A stretch of DNA of 9,166 nt from the NCBI GenBank assembly GCA_023253245.1, contig JALRHB010000050.1, positions 1-9,166 of the forward strand, in the 5' to 3' direction. This DNA is from Polynucleobacter sp. Its GTDB lineage: Bacteria; Pseudomonadota; Gammaproteobacteria; Burkholderiales; Burkholderiaceae. The translations under genes were made by a program, and so were the position numbers. How positions within the stretch are numbered: position 1 is the first letter of the stretch; each line of letters begins with the position of its first letter. Below, piece after piece: positions 1 to 4,997 of the stretch. Below the pieces are notes generated by a model that had not been told where the DNA came from, searched no databases, and saw only the letters and a program-made list of their open reading frames with translations.

Positions 1-387
1 CCGAGCAGATGAGCGACCGCCACCACGGGGGTCGCGCAAGCCATACTTATAGTGATATGCATAGTCAGCATGGCCAGGTCTAAAGGTTTGCAAGATATTG
101 CCGTAGTCTTGACTGCGTTGATCAGTATTCCGAATCAATAAGCCAATAGGAGCACCCGTTGTTTTCCCTTCGTAGACTCCAGACAGAATCTCAACTTTAT
201 CTGCTTCTTGTCGCTGGGTTACATGGCGAGAAGTCCCAGGCTTGCGTCGATCTAAATCAAGCTGCAAATCTGCTTCACACAATGACATCCCTGGAGGGCA
301 ACCATCAACCACGGCGCCAATTGCCGGTCCATGGGATTCACCAAAAGTGGTGACTGTAAAGAGAAGGCCTAGAGTATTTCCTGACAT
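1..387 (-). CDS. aroC: Chorismate synthase, N-terminal 129 residues (partial, runs off window start)
   Basis: Chorismate synthase makes chorismate from 5-enolpyruvylshikimate-3-phosphate in the cytoplasm, using reduced FMN; it is the last step of the shikimate pathway. The visible protein begins MSGNTLGLLFTVTTFGESHG, the family N-terminus with its GESHG signature at residues 16-20. It reaches the second signature, GGGRSSAR at 122-129, exactly at the window edge. The family is about 360 residues long, so roughly a third is present. No frame break is seen. The ATG at 387 matches the family start, but the SD is weak (TAGGT directly upstream). The gene lies 51 bp after the CBS-domain gene on the same strand and probably shares its transcript. 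A short inverted repeat covers the start codon (see the separate entry). Identification is secure from the motifs. Confidence 0.96.
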   Translation of the reverse strand, partial: MSGNTLGLLFTVTTFGESHGPAIGAVVDGCPPGMSLCEADLQLDLDRRKPGTSRHVTQRQEADKVEILSGVYEGKTTGAPIGLLIRNTDQRSQDYGNILQTFRPGHADYAYHYKYGLRDPRGGGRSSAR

Positions 388-411
388 ACCTACATTATGT
401 CATCTGTCAGG
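380..411 (-). promoter_or_regulatory. Inverted repeat covering the aroC start codon
   Basis: Reading the minus strand, CCTGACA (411-405) can pair with TGTCAGG (386-380). The second arm includes the UG of the aroC AUG plus codons 2-3. An alternative shorter stem, TGACAT (402-397) with ATGTCA (387-382), uses the same start-codon arm. An 8-base repeat (AGGCCTAG, 365-372 and 409-416) flanks the arrangement. The stems are short, so a role in limiting aroC translation is only a possibility. Confidence 0.3.
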
Positions 412-438
412 CCTAGAACGCTAAATTACGACTTTGGA

Positions 439-894
439 CTATGGCGCGGTTTTTTCAGGCTCTTCTGGCCAATCTCGAATATAGGCCTTGAGCATCGAGT
501 TCTCAAAGTCTTGAGCCTCAACAACGGATTTAGCGACATCATAGAAAGAAATCACGCCCATCAACATTTTTTGGTCCATCACAGGCAAGTAACGCGCATG
601 ATCAACCAGCATCATACGACGCACCTCATTAATATCAGTTTGCATATTGCATGTGAGGGGTTTGGCGTTCATCACAGAATGAACCTTCAAGTCATCGAGC
701 TTACCGTGATGTTTGGCCAAGGCAGCAATCACCTCACGGAAAGTCAAAATACCAACTAACTTATCGTATTCCATGACAACCAAGGAACCGATATCATGTT
801 CACTCATCACTAAGACAGCCGTTTGCAATGCAGTATCTGGCGCTACCGTGAAGAGCGTGCTGCCCTTGACTCTAAGTATGTCGCAAACTTTCAT
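439..894 (-). CDS. CBS-pair domain protein, 151 aa
   Basis: A stand-alone protein made of two CBS domains, at about residues 8-62 and 72-125. CBS pairs usually bind adenine nucleotides and act as energy or ligand sensors; no catalytic domain is attached here. Visible CBS features are the DIGSLVVM strand and LVGILTFREV end of repeat 1, and RYLPVMD then LMGVISFYDVAKSVVEA of repeat 2. The tail (DWPEEPEKTAP) is polar. The ATG at 894 has a clear SD, GGAGAG, a few bases upstream. It lies between yihY and aroC on the same strand, with a candidate promoter of its own in the 76-bp gap from yihY. The partner and ligand cannot be deduced from sequence. The family call is secure; the function is unknown. 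Confidence 0.92.
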   Translation of the reverse strand: MKVCDILRVKGSTLFTVAPDTALQTAVLVMSEHDIGSLVVMEYDKLVGILTFREVIAALAKHHGKLDDLKVHSVMNAKPLTCNMQTDINEVRRMMLVDHARYLPVMDQKMLMGVISFYDVAKSVVEAQDFENSMLKAYIRDWPEEPEKTAP

Positions 895-927
895 TTTCTC
901 TCCAGCAATGGGTTAACTATTAAGATC

Positions 928-956
928 AATATATTCTTAAGCCTTTTGAGAATCAA
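928..956 (-). promoter_or_regulatory. Candidate sigma-70 promoter for the CBS-pair gene
   Basis: On the minus strand: -35 TTGATT (956-951), 17-bp spacer, -10 TATATT (933-928). It lies 34 bp upstream of the CBS-protein start, in the gap after yihY. It would allow the CBS gene and aroC to be transcribed independently of yihY. Found by pattern only. Confidence 0.5.
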
Positions 957-970
957 GAAAGAAATCAAGC

Positions 971-1822
971 TTATTGGTAACGAATAACCCTTAGCACCCC
1001 GCTGCGAATATTGGGCAAATTGGCCACTAGAACCGCGCCAGCTAAGGTTATCCACCAAGTTAGGTAAATCCACGTTAAAGCCAAAGGAAAGATTGCAAAA
1101 GCCCCGTAGACCGTCTTATAAAAGGCATCATGGGTCAAAAATAAACCAAAGCCAAACTTCATGAACTCAAAGGTCAAGGCAGCAAAAAATGCCCCTGTAA
1201 ATGCATCGCTCCACAAAATTTTGGCGTATGGCAAATACTTATAAGCCACTGAAAAAACAGTAATTGCTAAAAATATTGGAGCAACTGTTGCCAGCAATCC
1301 CAAACCAAAACCTAAAGACTCTGTCCAGCCTTCTGCCGCCCCAAATAGCCAGCCGCTCAAGTAGGTGCCAATACCCAACAAAATAGGCCCCAAAATAGTA
1401 GCGGCTGAGTAAATAGCAATTTTTTTCAGAATCGGACGCTTTTGGGTGACCTGAAAAATCTGATTAAAGGCATTTTCAATCACTATAAGCGTCATGATGG
1501 TGGTGATGACTAAACCCAACAAGCCCACCACGGTAAGCCCTTTAGCCTGGGATGAAAACTGATTAAGGTAGTTAAAAACCTGCTGATTAATACCTCCAGG
1601 CATGTAAGTATCCAGCAGCCAATTCTGGAACGCGTCTCTAATACGAATCACGCTTGGTAGATAACCAATCAAAATAGAGGCTACTGTCAACATAGGAACT
1701 AGCGCTAAGGTCGTAGTAAATGCTAGGCTAGCAGCGGCTTGCTTGAGATTTTGTCCGCGATTGCGCTCCCAGATCTCTTTTGCCAGAGCACGCCATAATT
1801 GAGGATTGGATATAAATTGCAT
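971..1822 (-). CDS. YihY/UPF0761 family inner-membrane protein, 283 aa
   Basis: Polytopic inner-membrane protein of the YihY (BrkB-like) family. Members were once wrongly labelled ribonuclease BN; the biochemical role is unsettled. About six hydrophobic segments lie near residues 31-55, 96-116, 134-158, 170-192, 207-229 and 242-268. Family-like stretches are SLAFTTTLALVPMLTV (32-47) and YKYLPYAKILWSDAFTGA (194-211). The length fits the family. I chose the ATG at 1822 (MQFISNPQLW). The frame is open up to a TTG at 1861, with ATGs at 1834 and 1831. However, a promoter-like TTGACT-17-TTTTAT ends at 1833, which would place the transcript start just before 1822, and GGGGG precedes that ATG. The gene is divergent from wrbA with 30 bp between chosen starts. 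The CBS-pair gene and aroC follow downstream. Confidence 0.9.
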   Translation of the reverse strand: MQFISNPQLWRALAKEIWERNRGQNLKQAAASLAFTTTLALVPMLTVASILIGYLPSVIRIRDAFQNWLLDTYMPGGINQQVFNYLNQFSSQAKGLTVVGLLGLVITTIMTLIVIENAFNQIFQVTQKRPILKKIAIYSAATILGPILLGIGTYLSGWLFGAAEGWTESLGFGLGLLATVAPIFLAITVFSVAYKYLPYAKILWSDAFTGAFFAALTFEFMKFGFGLFLTHDAFYKTVYGAFAIFPLALTWIYLTWWITLAGAVLVANLPNIRSGVLRVIRYQ

Positions 1823-1832
1823 CGCCCCCATC

Positions 1833-1861
1833 ATAAAAGATAAGAGAAGAACATGAGTCAA
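1833..1861 (-). promoter_or_regulatory. Candidate promoter for yihY overlapping the wrbA start
   Basis: On the minus strand: TTGACT (1861-1856), 17-bp spacer, TTTTAT (1838-1833). Transcription would begin near 1826, giving a leader of only about 4 nt before the ATG at 1822. The spacer contains the complement of the wrbA start codon (1853-1855), so RNA polymerase at this site would cover the wrbA translation start. The -35 is 5/6 and the -10 4/6 of consensus by eye. Confidence 0.4.
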
Positions 1862-2455
1862 GCCGATATTTTAGTTTTGTACTACTCGCGCTATGGAGCC
1901 ACCCGAGACTTGGCGCGCATGATTGCTGAAGGTATTGAAAGCGTCCCTGGTGTTAACGCAAGACTGCGAACAGTTCCACCAATATCAACTGTCTGTGAAG
2001 CTACTGAACCTGCCGTACCAAAGGACGGCGCACCTTTTGTGGAGTACTCAGATCTCAAGGAATGCATTGGCCTAGCCCTTGGTTCCCCTACCCGCTTTGG
2101 CAATATGGCTGCGCCCATGAAGTATTTTTGGGATGGCAGCTCTTCTGAGTGGCTTAATGGGGCACTGATTGGAAAACCTGCCTGCGTCTTCACTAGCACT
2201 GGGAGCCTTCATGGTGGCCAAGAAAGCACCCTCCTGACGATGATGATTCCACTGCTTCATCACGGCATGCTGATGATGGGCATCCCCTACAGCGAAGCTG
2301 ACCTCATGAACACCTCTACTGGCGGCACCCCCTATGGAGCAAGCCACCTAGCACATGCCGATGGTCGGGCGCCGATTAGCGCTGAGGAACAACGCCTAGC
2401 CAAGGCACAAGGAAAACGCTTGGCGCAGACGGCACTTAAACTCATTCAGGGATAA
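1853..2455 (+). CDS. wrbA: NAD(P)H:quinone oxidoreductase, WrbA family, 200 aa
   Basis: Flavodoxin-like FMN protein that reduces quinones by two electrons with NAD(P)H, avoiding semiquinone radicals; it is cytoplasmic and tetrameric in known members. The FMN phosphate loop is YYSRYGATR at 10-18. The isoalloxazine-contact segment is GSPTRFGNM at 78-86. The family block STGSLHGGQES lies at 115-125, followed by HHGMLMMGIPYSEADL and GGTPYGASHLA. The length of 200 is standard for the family. An AGAGAAG SD precedes the ATG. The gene is divergent from yihY and only 3 bp ahead of the DUF2069 gene, so those two form an operon. No convincing promoter was found for wrbA; it would have to lie inside yihY coding sequence. 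Confidence 0.94.
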   Translation: MSQADILVLYYSRYGATRDLARMIAEGIESVPGVNARLRTVPPISTVCEATEPAVPKDGAPFVEYSDLKECIGLALGSPTRFGNMAAPMKYFWDGSSSEWLNGALIGKPACVFTSTGSLHGGQESTLLTMMIPLLHHGMLMMGIPYSEADLMNTSTGGTPYGASHLAHADGRAPISAEEQRLAKAQGKRLAQTALKLIQG

Positions 2456-2458
2456 ACC

Positions 2459-2857
2459 ATGTTCTCAGACTGGCGCAATAAAGACCCTTATCAGCTAATT
2501 GCAACAGCTGCCTTTATAGACCTTTTTATTCTCTGCGTTGCTTGGGAGTGGTTTATCTCGCCTTTGCGACCTGGAGGCTCATGGCTTATTTTGAAGGCAG
2601 TACCACTCTTGTTTGCCATACCAGGCCTTTGGCGCGGCAATGTTTACACCATGCAATGGGCTTCTATGCTAGTTTTACTCTATATCACCGAAGGTCTTGT
2701 CCGGATTTTAGAGACTGGCATTAATTTTTGGATGGCCGCGCTTGAAACCACCCTAGGAGCCATTGGATTTGTCTGCCTGCTGGTTTACCTCAAGCCCATC
2801 AAAGCTAGGGCTAAAGAGTTGGCAAAAGAGCGCTCTGCACAGGAAAAAACGTCTTAA
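2459..2857 (+). CDS. DUF2069 family integral membrane protein, 132 aa
   Basis: Small inner-membrane protein of the DUF2069 family, with no known function. Four hydrophobic segments lie near residues 13-32, 41-57, 62-82 and 89-110. The block LFAIPGLWRGNVYTMQWASMLVLLY is typical of the family, and a charged tail (KARAKELAKERSAQEKTS) presumably faces the cytoplasm. The ATG lies 3 bp after the wrbA stop, and its SD (AGGGA) overlaps the end of wrbA, so translation is probably coupled. In Burkholderiales this gene commonly follows wrbA. The family call is good; the role is unknown. Confidence 0.88.
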   Translation: MFSDWRNKDPYQLIATAAFIDLFILCVAWEWFISPLRPGGSWLILKAVPLLFAIPGLWRGNVYTMQWASMLVLLYITEGLVRILETGINFWMAALETTLGAIGFVCLLVYLKPIKARAKELAKERSAQEKTS

Positions 2858-2884
2858 ATTGCATTTTTAGCCAAAAAAAACAGA

Positions 2885-2921
2885 TTGCTTGACTAAATTG
2901 AAGCAAATTTTTTAAAAAATT
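2885..2921 (+). terminator. Weak terminator-like hairpin / AT palindrome after DUF2069
   Basis: TTGCTT (2885-2890) and AAGCAA (2901-2906) form a 6-bp stem followed by a T run. The T run is the left half of a perfect 16-bp palindrome, AATTTTTTAAAAAATT (2906-2921). It may end the wrbA–DUF2069 transcript, but the stem is weak. The same bases also fit a promoter for the next gene. Confidence 0.3.
2889..2917 (+). promoter_or_regulatory. Candidate promoter for the 62-aa gene
   Basis: TTGACT (2889-2894), 17-bp spacer, TTAAAA (2912-2917). The -35 is good and the -10 poor (3/6). Initiation about 7 bases later, near 2924, would start the transcript just before the leader hairpin at 2927. Confidence 0.35.
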
Positions 2922-2926
2922 GTGTA

Positions 2927-2985
2927 TTTTTTGTCATCCCAGCCTGTTTGCCATGCGTTGTATGCCCATGGAGGTGACAAAAATG
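2927..2985 (+). promoter_or_regulatory. 5' UTR hairpin sequestering the SD of the 62-aa gene
   Basis: TTTTTGTCA (2928-2936) is the exact complement of TGACAAAAA (2975-2983). The stem can continue with TCCC (2937-2940) against GGAGG (2970-2974), using one G-U pair and a bulged A, and then A2941 with T2969. The 3' arm contains the whole Shine-Dalgarno GGAGGTG (2970-2976), the spacer and the A of the AUG at 2983. The loop is about 27 nt. An AU-rich stem burying the SD and start suggests translational control, for example an RNA thermometer, a ligand or a small RNA. Pairing is read by eye; no folding energy was computed. Confidence 0.5.
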
Positions 2986-3171
2986 TCAACAAGACTAAAA
3001 CGTTGGGCCCGTGCAATTCAGCAAATTGACCTTTCTAAAAAGACAGACCCCGAGGTTGCAGTGGGCTATCTGGATAGTAAATATCGCGATATTGCCCGGC
3101 GCTATATCCGCATCTTAGGCTTTGAACGCACCATCAACTTCATGGCCAGTAACAACTTCCATCCAGAATAA
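2983..3171 (+). CDS. Small basic protein of unknown function, 62 aa
   Basis: I do not recognise this protein. It reads MSTRLKRWARAIQQ at the start, then PEVAVGYLDSKYRDIARRYIRILGFERTINF in two parts, ending in NNFHPE. It is basic, probably mostly helical, has no Cys, and shows no signal peptide or membrane segment. The frame is open back to 2920, but I chose the ATG at 2983 because a near-perfect SD, GGAGGTG, lies 6 bases upstream. Support for a real gene comes from that SD, a promoter-like element, the leader hairpin and a good terminator 21 bp after the stop. It stands alone, between the wrbA operon and a long non-coding stretch. Its size and charge would suit a nucleic-acid or protein-binding regulator, but that is a guess. 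Confidence 0.7.
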   Translation: MSTRLKRWARAIQQIDLSKKTDPEVAVGYLDSKYRDIARRYIRILGFERTINFMASNNFHPE

Positions 3172-3192
3172 ACCCACCTACCAACCTATCCA

Positions 3193-3227
3193 CCCCAGAT
3201 GATTTACCTCTGGGGTTTTGCATTTTT
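3193..3227 (+). terminator. Rho-independent terminator of the 62-aa gene
   Basis: CCCCAGA (3193-3199) pairs with TCTGGGG (3209-3215) across a 9-base loop. The stem is followed by TTTTGCATTTTT (3216-3227). This is a GC-rich 7-bp stem plus T tract, 21 bp beyond the stop codon. Confidence 0.8.
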
Positions 3228-3249
3228 GGGTCGCTAAAGACCCAAAAAT
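3222..3249. repeat. Perfect 11-bp inverted repeat
   Basis: ATTTTTGGGTC (3222-3232) and GACCCAAAAAT (3239-3249) are exact complements around a 6-base spacer. It starts inside the T tract of the preceding terminator. The T-rich arm is 5' on both strands, so it lacks the normal A-stem-T terminator polarity; it may be a back-up hairpin, a 3'-end stabiliser or a protein site. Confidence 0.55.
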
Positions 3250-3543
3250 ATAAGAGAAGGCCTCCTTATCTCGGCCCGATCAGTACCCCCAAAGACCAAC
3301 TTAAAAAATGGGGCTTGCTTTAGTAATTCCTCCAATCAACTCTTCGGCCTTTGGTCTGTCATAAAGAACGTTCAAAGTACAGCGGCATTAGGGATTGGAT
3401 TTCACAAGCAATATCATTGAGAAAGCTGATCGGCCACTGGAACAAAGCGCGCATCACAATTAAAACATTGTTATAGATATATAGATTCAACATAGCATCA
3501 ACAGTAAATTGAAGAAATAAATACCCATGCCTGTCACAATCGC
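3250..3543. other. Long non-coding stretch with no recognised gene
   Basis: No convincing ORF is seen on either strand: the best is a 44-codon minus ORF without an SD. Some complementarity is present: GGCCCGATCAG (3273-3283) against CTGATCGGCC (3426-3435), with one bulged C; AGACCA (3293-3298) against TGGTCT (3352-3357); and CCCCA (3287-3291) against TGGGG (3309-3313). These could belong to a structured RNA or long leader, but may equally be chance. The start of the next gene's promoter bounds it on the right. Confidence 0.35.
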
Positions 3544-3572
3544 TTGAAAGTCAATGTAATAAAAAGTAGGAT
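3544..3572 (+). promoter_or_regulatory. Candidate promoter of the H1-like/PPK2 operon
   Basis: TTGAAA (3544-3549), 17-bp spacer, TAGGAT (3567-3572). Initiation near 3579 would give a leader of about 60 nt before the ATG at 3639. It is the best -35/-10 pair seen in this intergenic region. Confidence 0.5.
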
Positions 3573-3638
3573 GGAAAATCCAAATGGTAACAATGCGCAT
3601 CAACTACCATTCTTCTTGCCCCACAAAAAGGAATCATC

Positions 3639-3926
3639 ATGAGTCAAAAAAAATTAGTGAAGCAGATGTTGAAAAAATTAGACAAACTCGAAGCTGAAAG
3701 AGAGAAGCTGATTGATAAGCTAGCTAAAGCATTGGATAAGTTGGAGAAAAAAGCATCTACTAAGAAGGCAGTTAGTAAAAAGGCTCCACCCAAGAAAGTA
3801 GCTGCAAAAAAAGCGCCAGCCAAGAAGGCAACTGCTAAGAAAGTAACTGTAAAGAAAGCACCAGCTAAAAAAGTAGCCGCAAAGAAGGCCCCGGTTAAAA
3901 CGGCAAGCACTACTCCTGCGGCTTAA
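3639..3926 (+). CDS. Histone H1-like Lys/Ala pentad-repeat protein, 95 aa
   Basis: A nucleoid-associated-type protein resembling the tail of eukaryotic histone H1. Residues 1-40 (rich in K, L, E, D) look like a charged helix or coiled coil. Residues 42-86 are nine five-residue units of the form KKxxx, such as KKAPA, KKVAA and KKATA; then comes a short neutral tail. The only Arg is R21, and Cys, Trp and aromatic residues are absent. Such tails bind DNA non-specifically and are usually disordered. The ATG at 3639 has an AAAAGGA SD. The gene is followed after 26 bp by a polyphosphate kinase 2 gene on the same strand, probably one transcript. The tail could bind polyphosphate, an anion like DNA (inference). 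PhaF-type and AlgP-type proteins in Pseudomonas have similar tails, but the N-terminus here is too short to assign it to either. Confidence 0.88.
   Translation: MSQKKLVKQMLKKLDKLEAEREKLIDKLAKALDKLEKKASTKKAVSKKAPPKKVAAKKAPAKKATAKKVTVKKAPAKKVAAKKAPVKTASTTPAA
3762..3896 (+). repeat. Nine degenerate 15-bp in-frame units coding for KKxxx pentads
   Basis: The DNA behind residues 42-86 of the H1-like protein is nine consecutive 15-bp units, each starting with two Lys codons (mix of AAG and AAA). Units differ at synonymous and Ala/Pro/Val/Thr positions, so the array is old rather than a recent identical expansion. Loss or gain of a unit would keep the frame. Confidence 0.75.
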
Positions 3927-3952
3927 GGCTCTTTCTTTTCAAGAGACTGCCC

Positions 3953-4726
3953 ATGAGTAAATCCAAGCTCTCTGAAAATACTTATGAGGCAGATCTACGC
4001 CTTTTGCAAATTGAACTTGTTAAATTGCAGCACGAGATCATTGAAAAAGGTCAACGGCTCTTGGTCATTTTTGAGGGGCGCGATGCAGCCGGCAAAGATG
4101 GCAGCATCAAAAGCATTACAGAAAACCTGAGCCCCAGAGATACTCGAGTCGTAGCACTGGGTAAGCCCTCTCCACGTGAAGAGGGTGAATGGTATTTTCA
4201 GCGATACGTCGCACAACTTCCTGGTGCTGGCGAAACTGCACTTTTTAACCGCAGTTGGTATAACCGAGCCGGCGTAGAAAAAGTAATGGGTTTTTGCTCA
4301 GATACGCAATACAAACAATTCATGAATACCGTTAATCAGTTTGAGTCTTTACTGGTTGACTCTGACATCATGATTATTAAGTACTACTTAGATATATCTA
4401 AAGAAGAACAAGCCAAAAGATTAAAAGATCGAGAAAAAGATCCACTCAAACAATGGAAGATTAGTCCAATTGACCAACAGGCCCAAGAAAAATGGAACGC
4501 CTACTCCAAGGCCCGCGATCTGATGCTCAAACACACCAATACTATCGACGCACCCTGGACAGCCATCAATGCCAACGATAAAAAGTTGGCACACCTCAAT
4601 CTCATTCGCGATCTTTTATCTCGAATGAGCTACCCAGGTAAAAATAAAAAGCTTTTGACGGTAGACCCGGCAGTGGCAATTACTTGGACGGCGGGATCCA
4701 AGAAATTGCCAAAGCTCTATAAATAA
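3953..4726 (+). CDS. ppk2: Polyphosphate kinase 2 (class I-like, single domain), 257 aa
   Basis: PPK2 enzymes transfer phosphate between inorganic polyphosphate and nucleotides; single-domain class I members mainly convert ADP or GDP to the triphosphate. The Walker A loop is GRDAAGKDG at 42-50. The Walker B region is LFNRSWYNRAGVEKVMGF at 97-114, where the WYNRAGVE form marks class I and N99 stands where I expect Asp in many members. The lid region lies around 153-172 (QAKRLKDREKDPLKQWKISP), and the APWTAINANDKK block at 200-211. The length is a little under the usual 260-300. The SD is poor (AAGAG, within a small hairpin), so translation may depend on the H1-like gene 26 bp upstream. The gene ends 1 bp before a convergent EF-hand gene. 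The family call is firm; nucleotide preference is not proven. Confidence 0.93.
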   Translation: MSKSKLSENTYEADLRLLQIELVKLQHEIIEKGQRLLVIFEGRDAAGKDGSIKSITENLSPRDTRVVALGKPSPREEGEWYFQRYVAQLPGAGETALFNRSWYNRAGVEKVMGFCSDTQYKQFMNTVNQFESLLVDSDIMIIKYYLDISKEEQAKRLKDREKDPLKQWKISPIDQQAQEKWNAYSKARDLMLKHTNTIDAPWTAINANDKKLAHLNLIRDLLSRMSYPGKNKKLLTVDPAVAITWTAGSKKLPKLYK

Positions 4727-4727
4727 A

Positions 4728-4988
4728 CTAGCGGGCTACTTGCTGAATTTGGGCAACCGTCAGGTAGCCCTTTTTATCCGAATCGATATAGCTGAAATGA
4801 TCGTAAATGCGAGGCATACAGCCTTTAGCTTCTTCTGGCGTTAACTTACCATCTTTGTTTGTATCGCATTTAGCAAAACGTTCAGCAATCTCTTGATCCT
4901 TAGAGGTGCTGTCTGCAAAAGAAGACGGGGGCAGCATGAGGAGTGTCGCCGCCCCTACCAAGCAAATACCATGAAAGATGATTCGCAT
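4728..4988 (-). CDS. Secreted/periplasmic EF-hand protein, 86 aa
   Basis: Small exported calcium-binding-type protein. Residues 1-25 form a signal peptide (hydrophobic core CLVGAATLLMLP, likely cut after SFA). EF-hand loop 1 at 42-53, DTNKDGKLTPEE, has the full pattern D-x-N-x-D-G-x-L-x-x-x-E and should bind Ca2+. Loop 2, from D69, is degenerate: K73 at position 5 and Q80 in place of the final Glu. Two cysteines (C41, C57) bracket loop 1 and could form a disulfide in the periplasm. The SD (AAGG) overlaps the stop codon of the DUF3313-like gene 9 bp upstream, so the two are coupled. The gene is convergent with ppk2 with a 1-bp gap. The role is unknown; the domain call is secure. Confidence 0.86.
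   Translation of the reverse strand: MRIIFHGICLVGAATLLMLPPSSFADSTSKDQEIAERFAKCDTNKDGKLTPEEAKGCMPRIYDHFSYIDSDKKGYLTVAQIQQVAR
4733..4775 (+). terminator. Candidate ppk2 terminator inside the opposing EF-hand gene
   Basis: GGGCTAC (4733-4739) pairs with GTAGCCC (4764-4770), followed by TTTTT (4771-4775). The 24-base loop can itself form a TTGC/GCAA mini-stem (4740-4743 with 4753-4756). It begins 6 bp after the ppk2 stop and lies wholly inside the 3' end of the convergent coding region. The long loop lowers confidence. Confidence 0.5.
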
Positions 4989-4997
4989 AAGTTAGCC

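Noticed and set aside
1823..1861. N-terminal extension of the yihY product from a TTG at 1861 or ATGs at 1834/1831
   Set aside because: The extension has no SD, overlaps a promoter-like element and the wrbA start, and the family-like sequence begins after it.
2920..2982. Upstream extension of the 62-aa protein
   Set aside because: The strong SD GGAGGTG points to the ATG at 2983; the upstream part reads through the leader hairpin.
3222..3249. Second rho-independent terminator
   Set aside because: The stem has the T-rich arm 5' and A-rich arm 3' on both strands and no T run after it, so it lacks terminator polarity; kept only as an inverted repeat.
3359..3493. 44-codon minus-strand ORF (MLNLYIYNN...YFERSL)
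   Set aside because: No SD at either in-frame ATG, no recognised family, and length expected by chance.
3762..3896. Short repeats that might suggest a CRISPR array
   Set aside because: Units are contiguous 15-bp coding repeats without spacers.
3644..3910. 88-codon minus-strand ORF with hydrophobic Phe/Ala/Leu repeats
   Set aside because: It is the antisense shadow of the Lys/Ala repeat of the H1-like gene; its apparent membrane character arises from reversed Lys and Ala codons.
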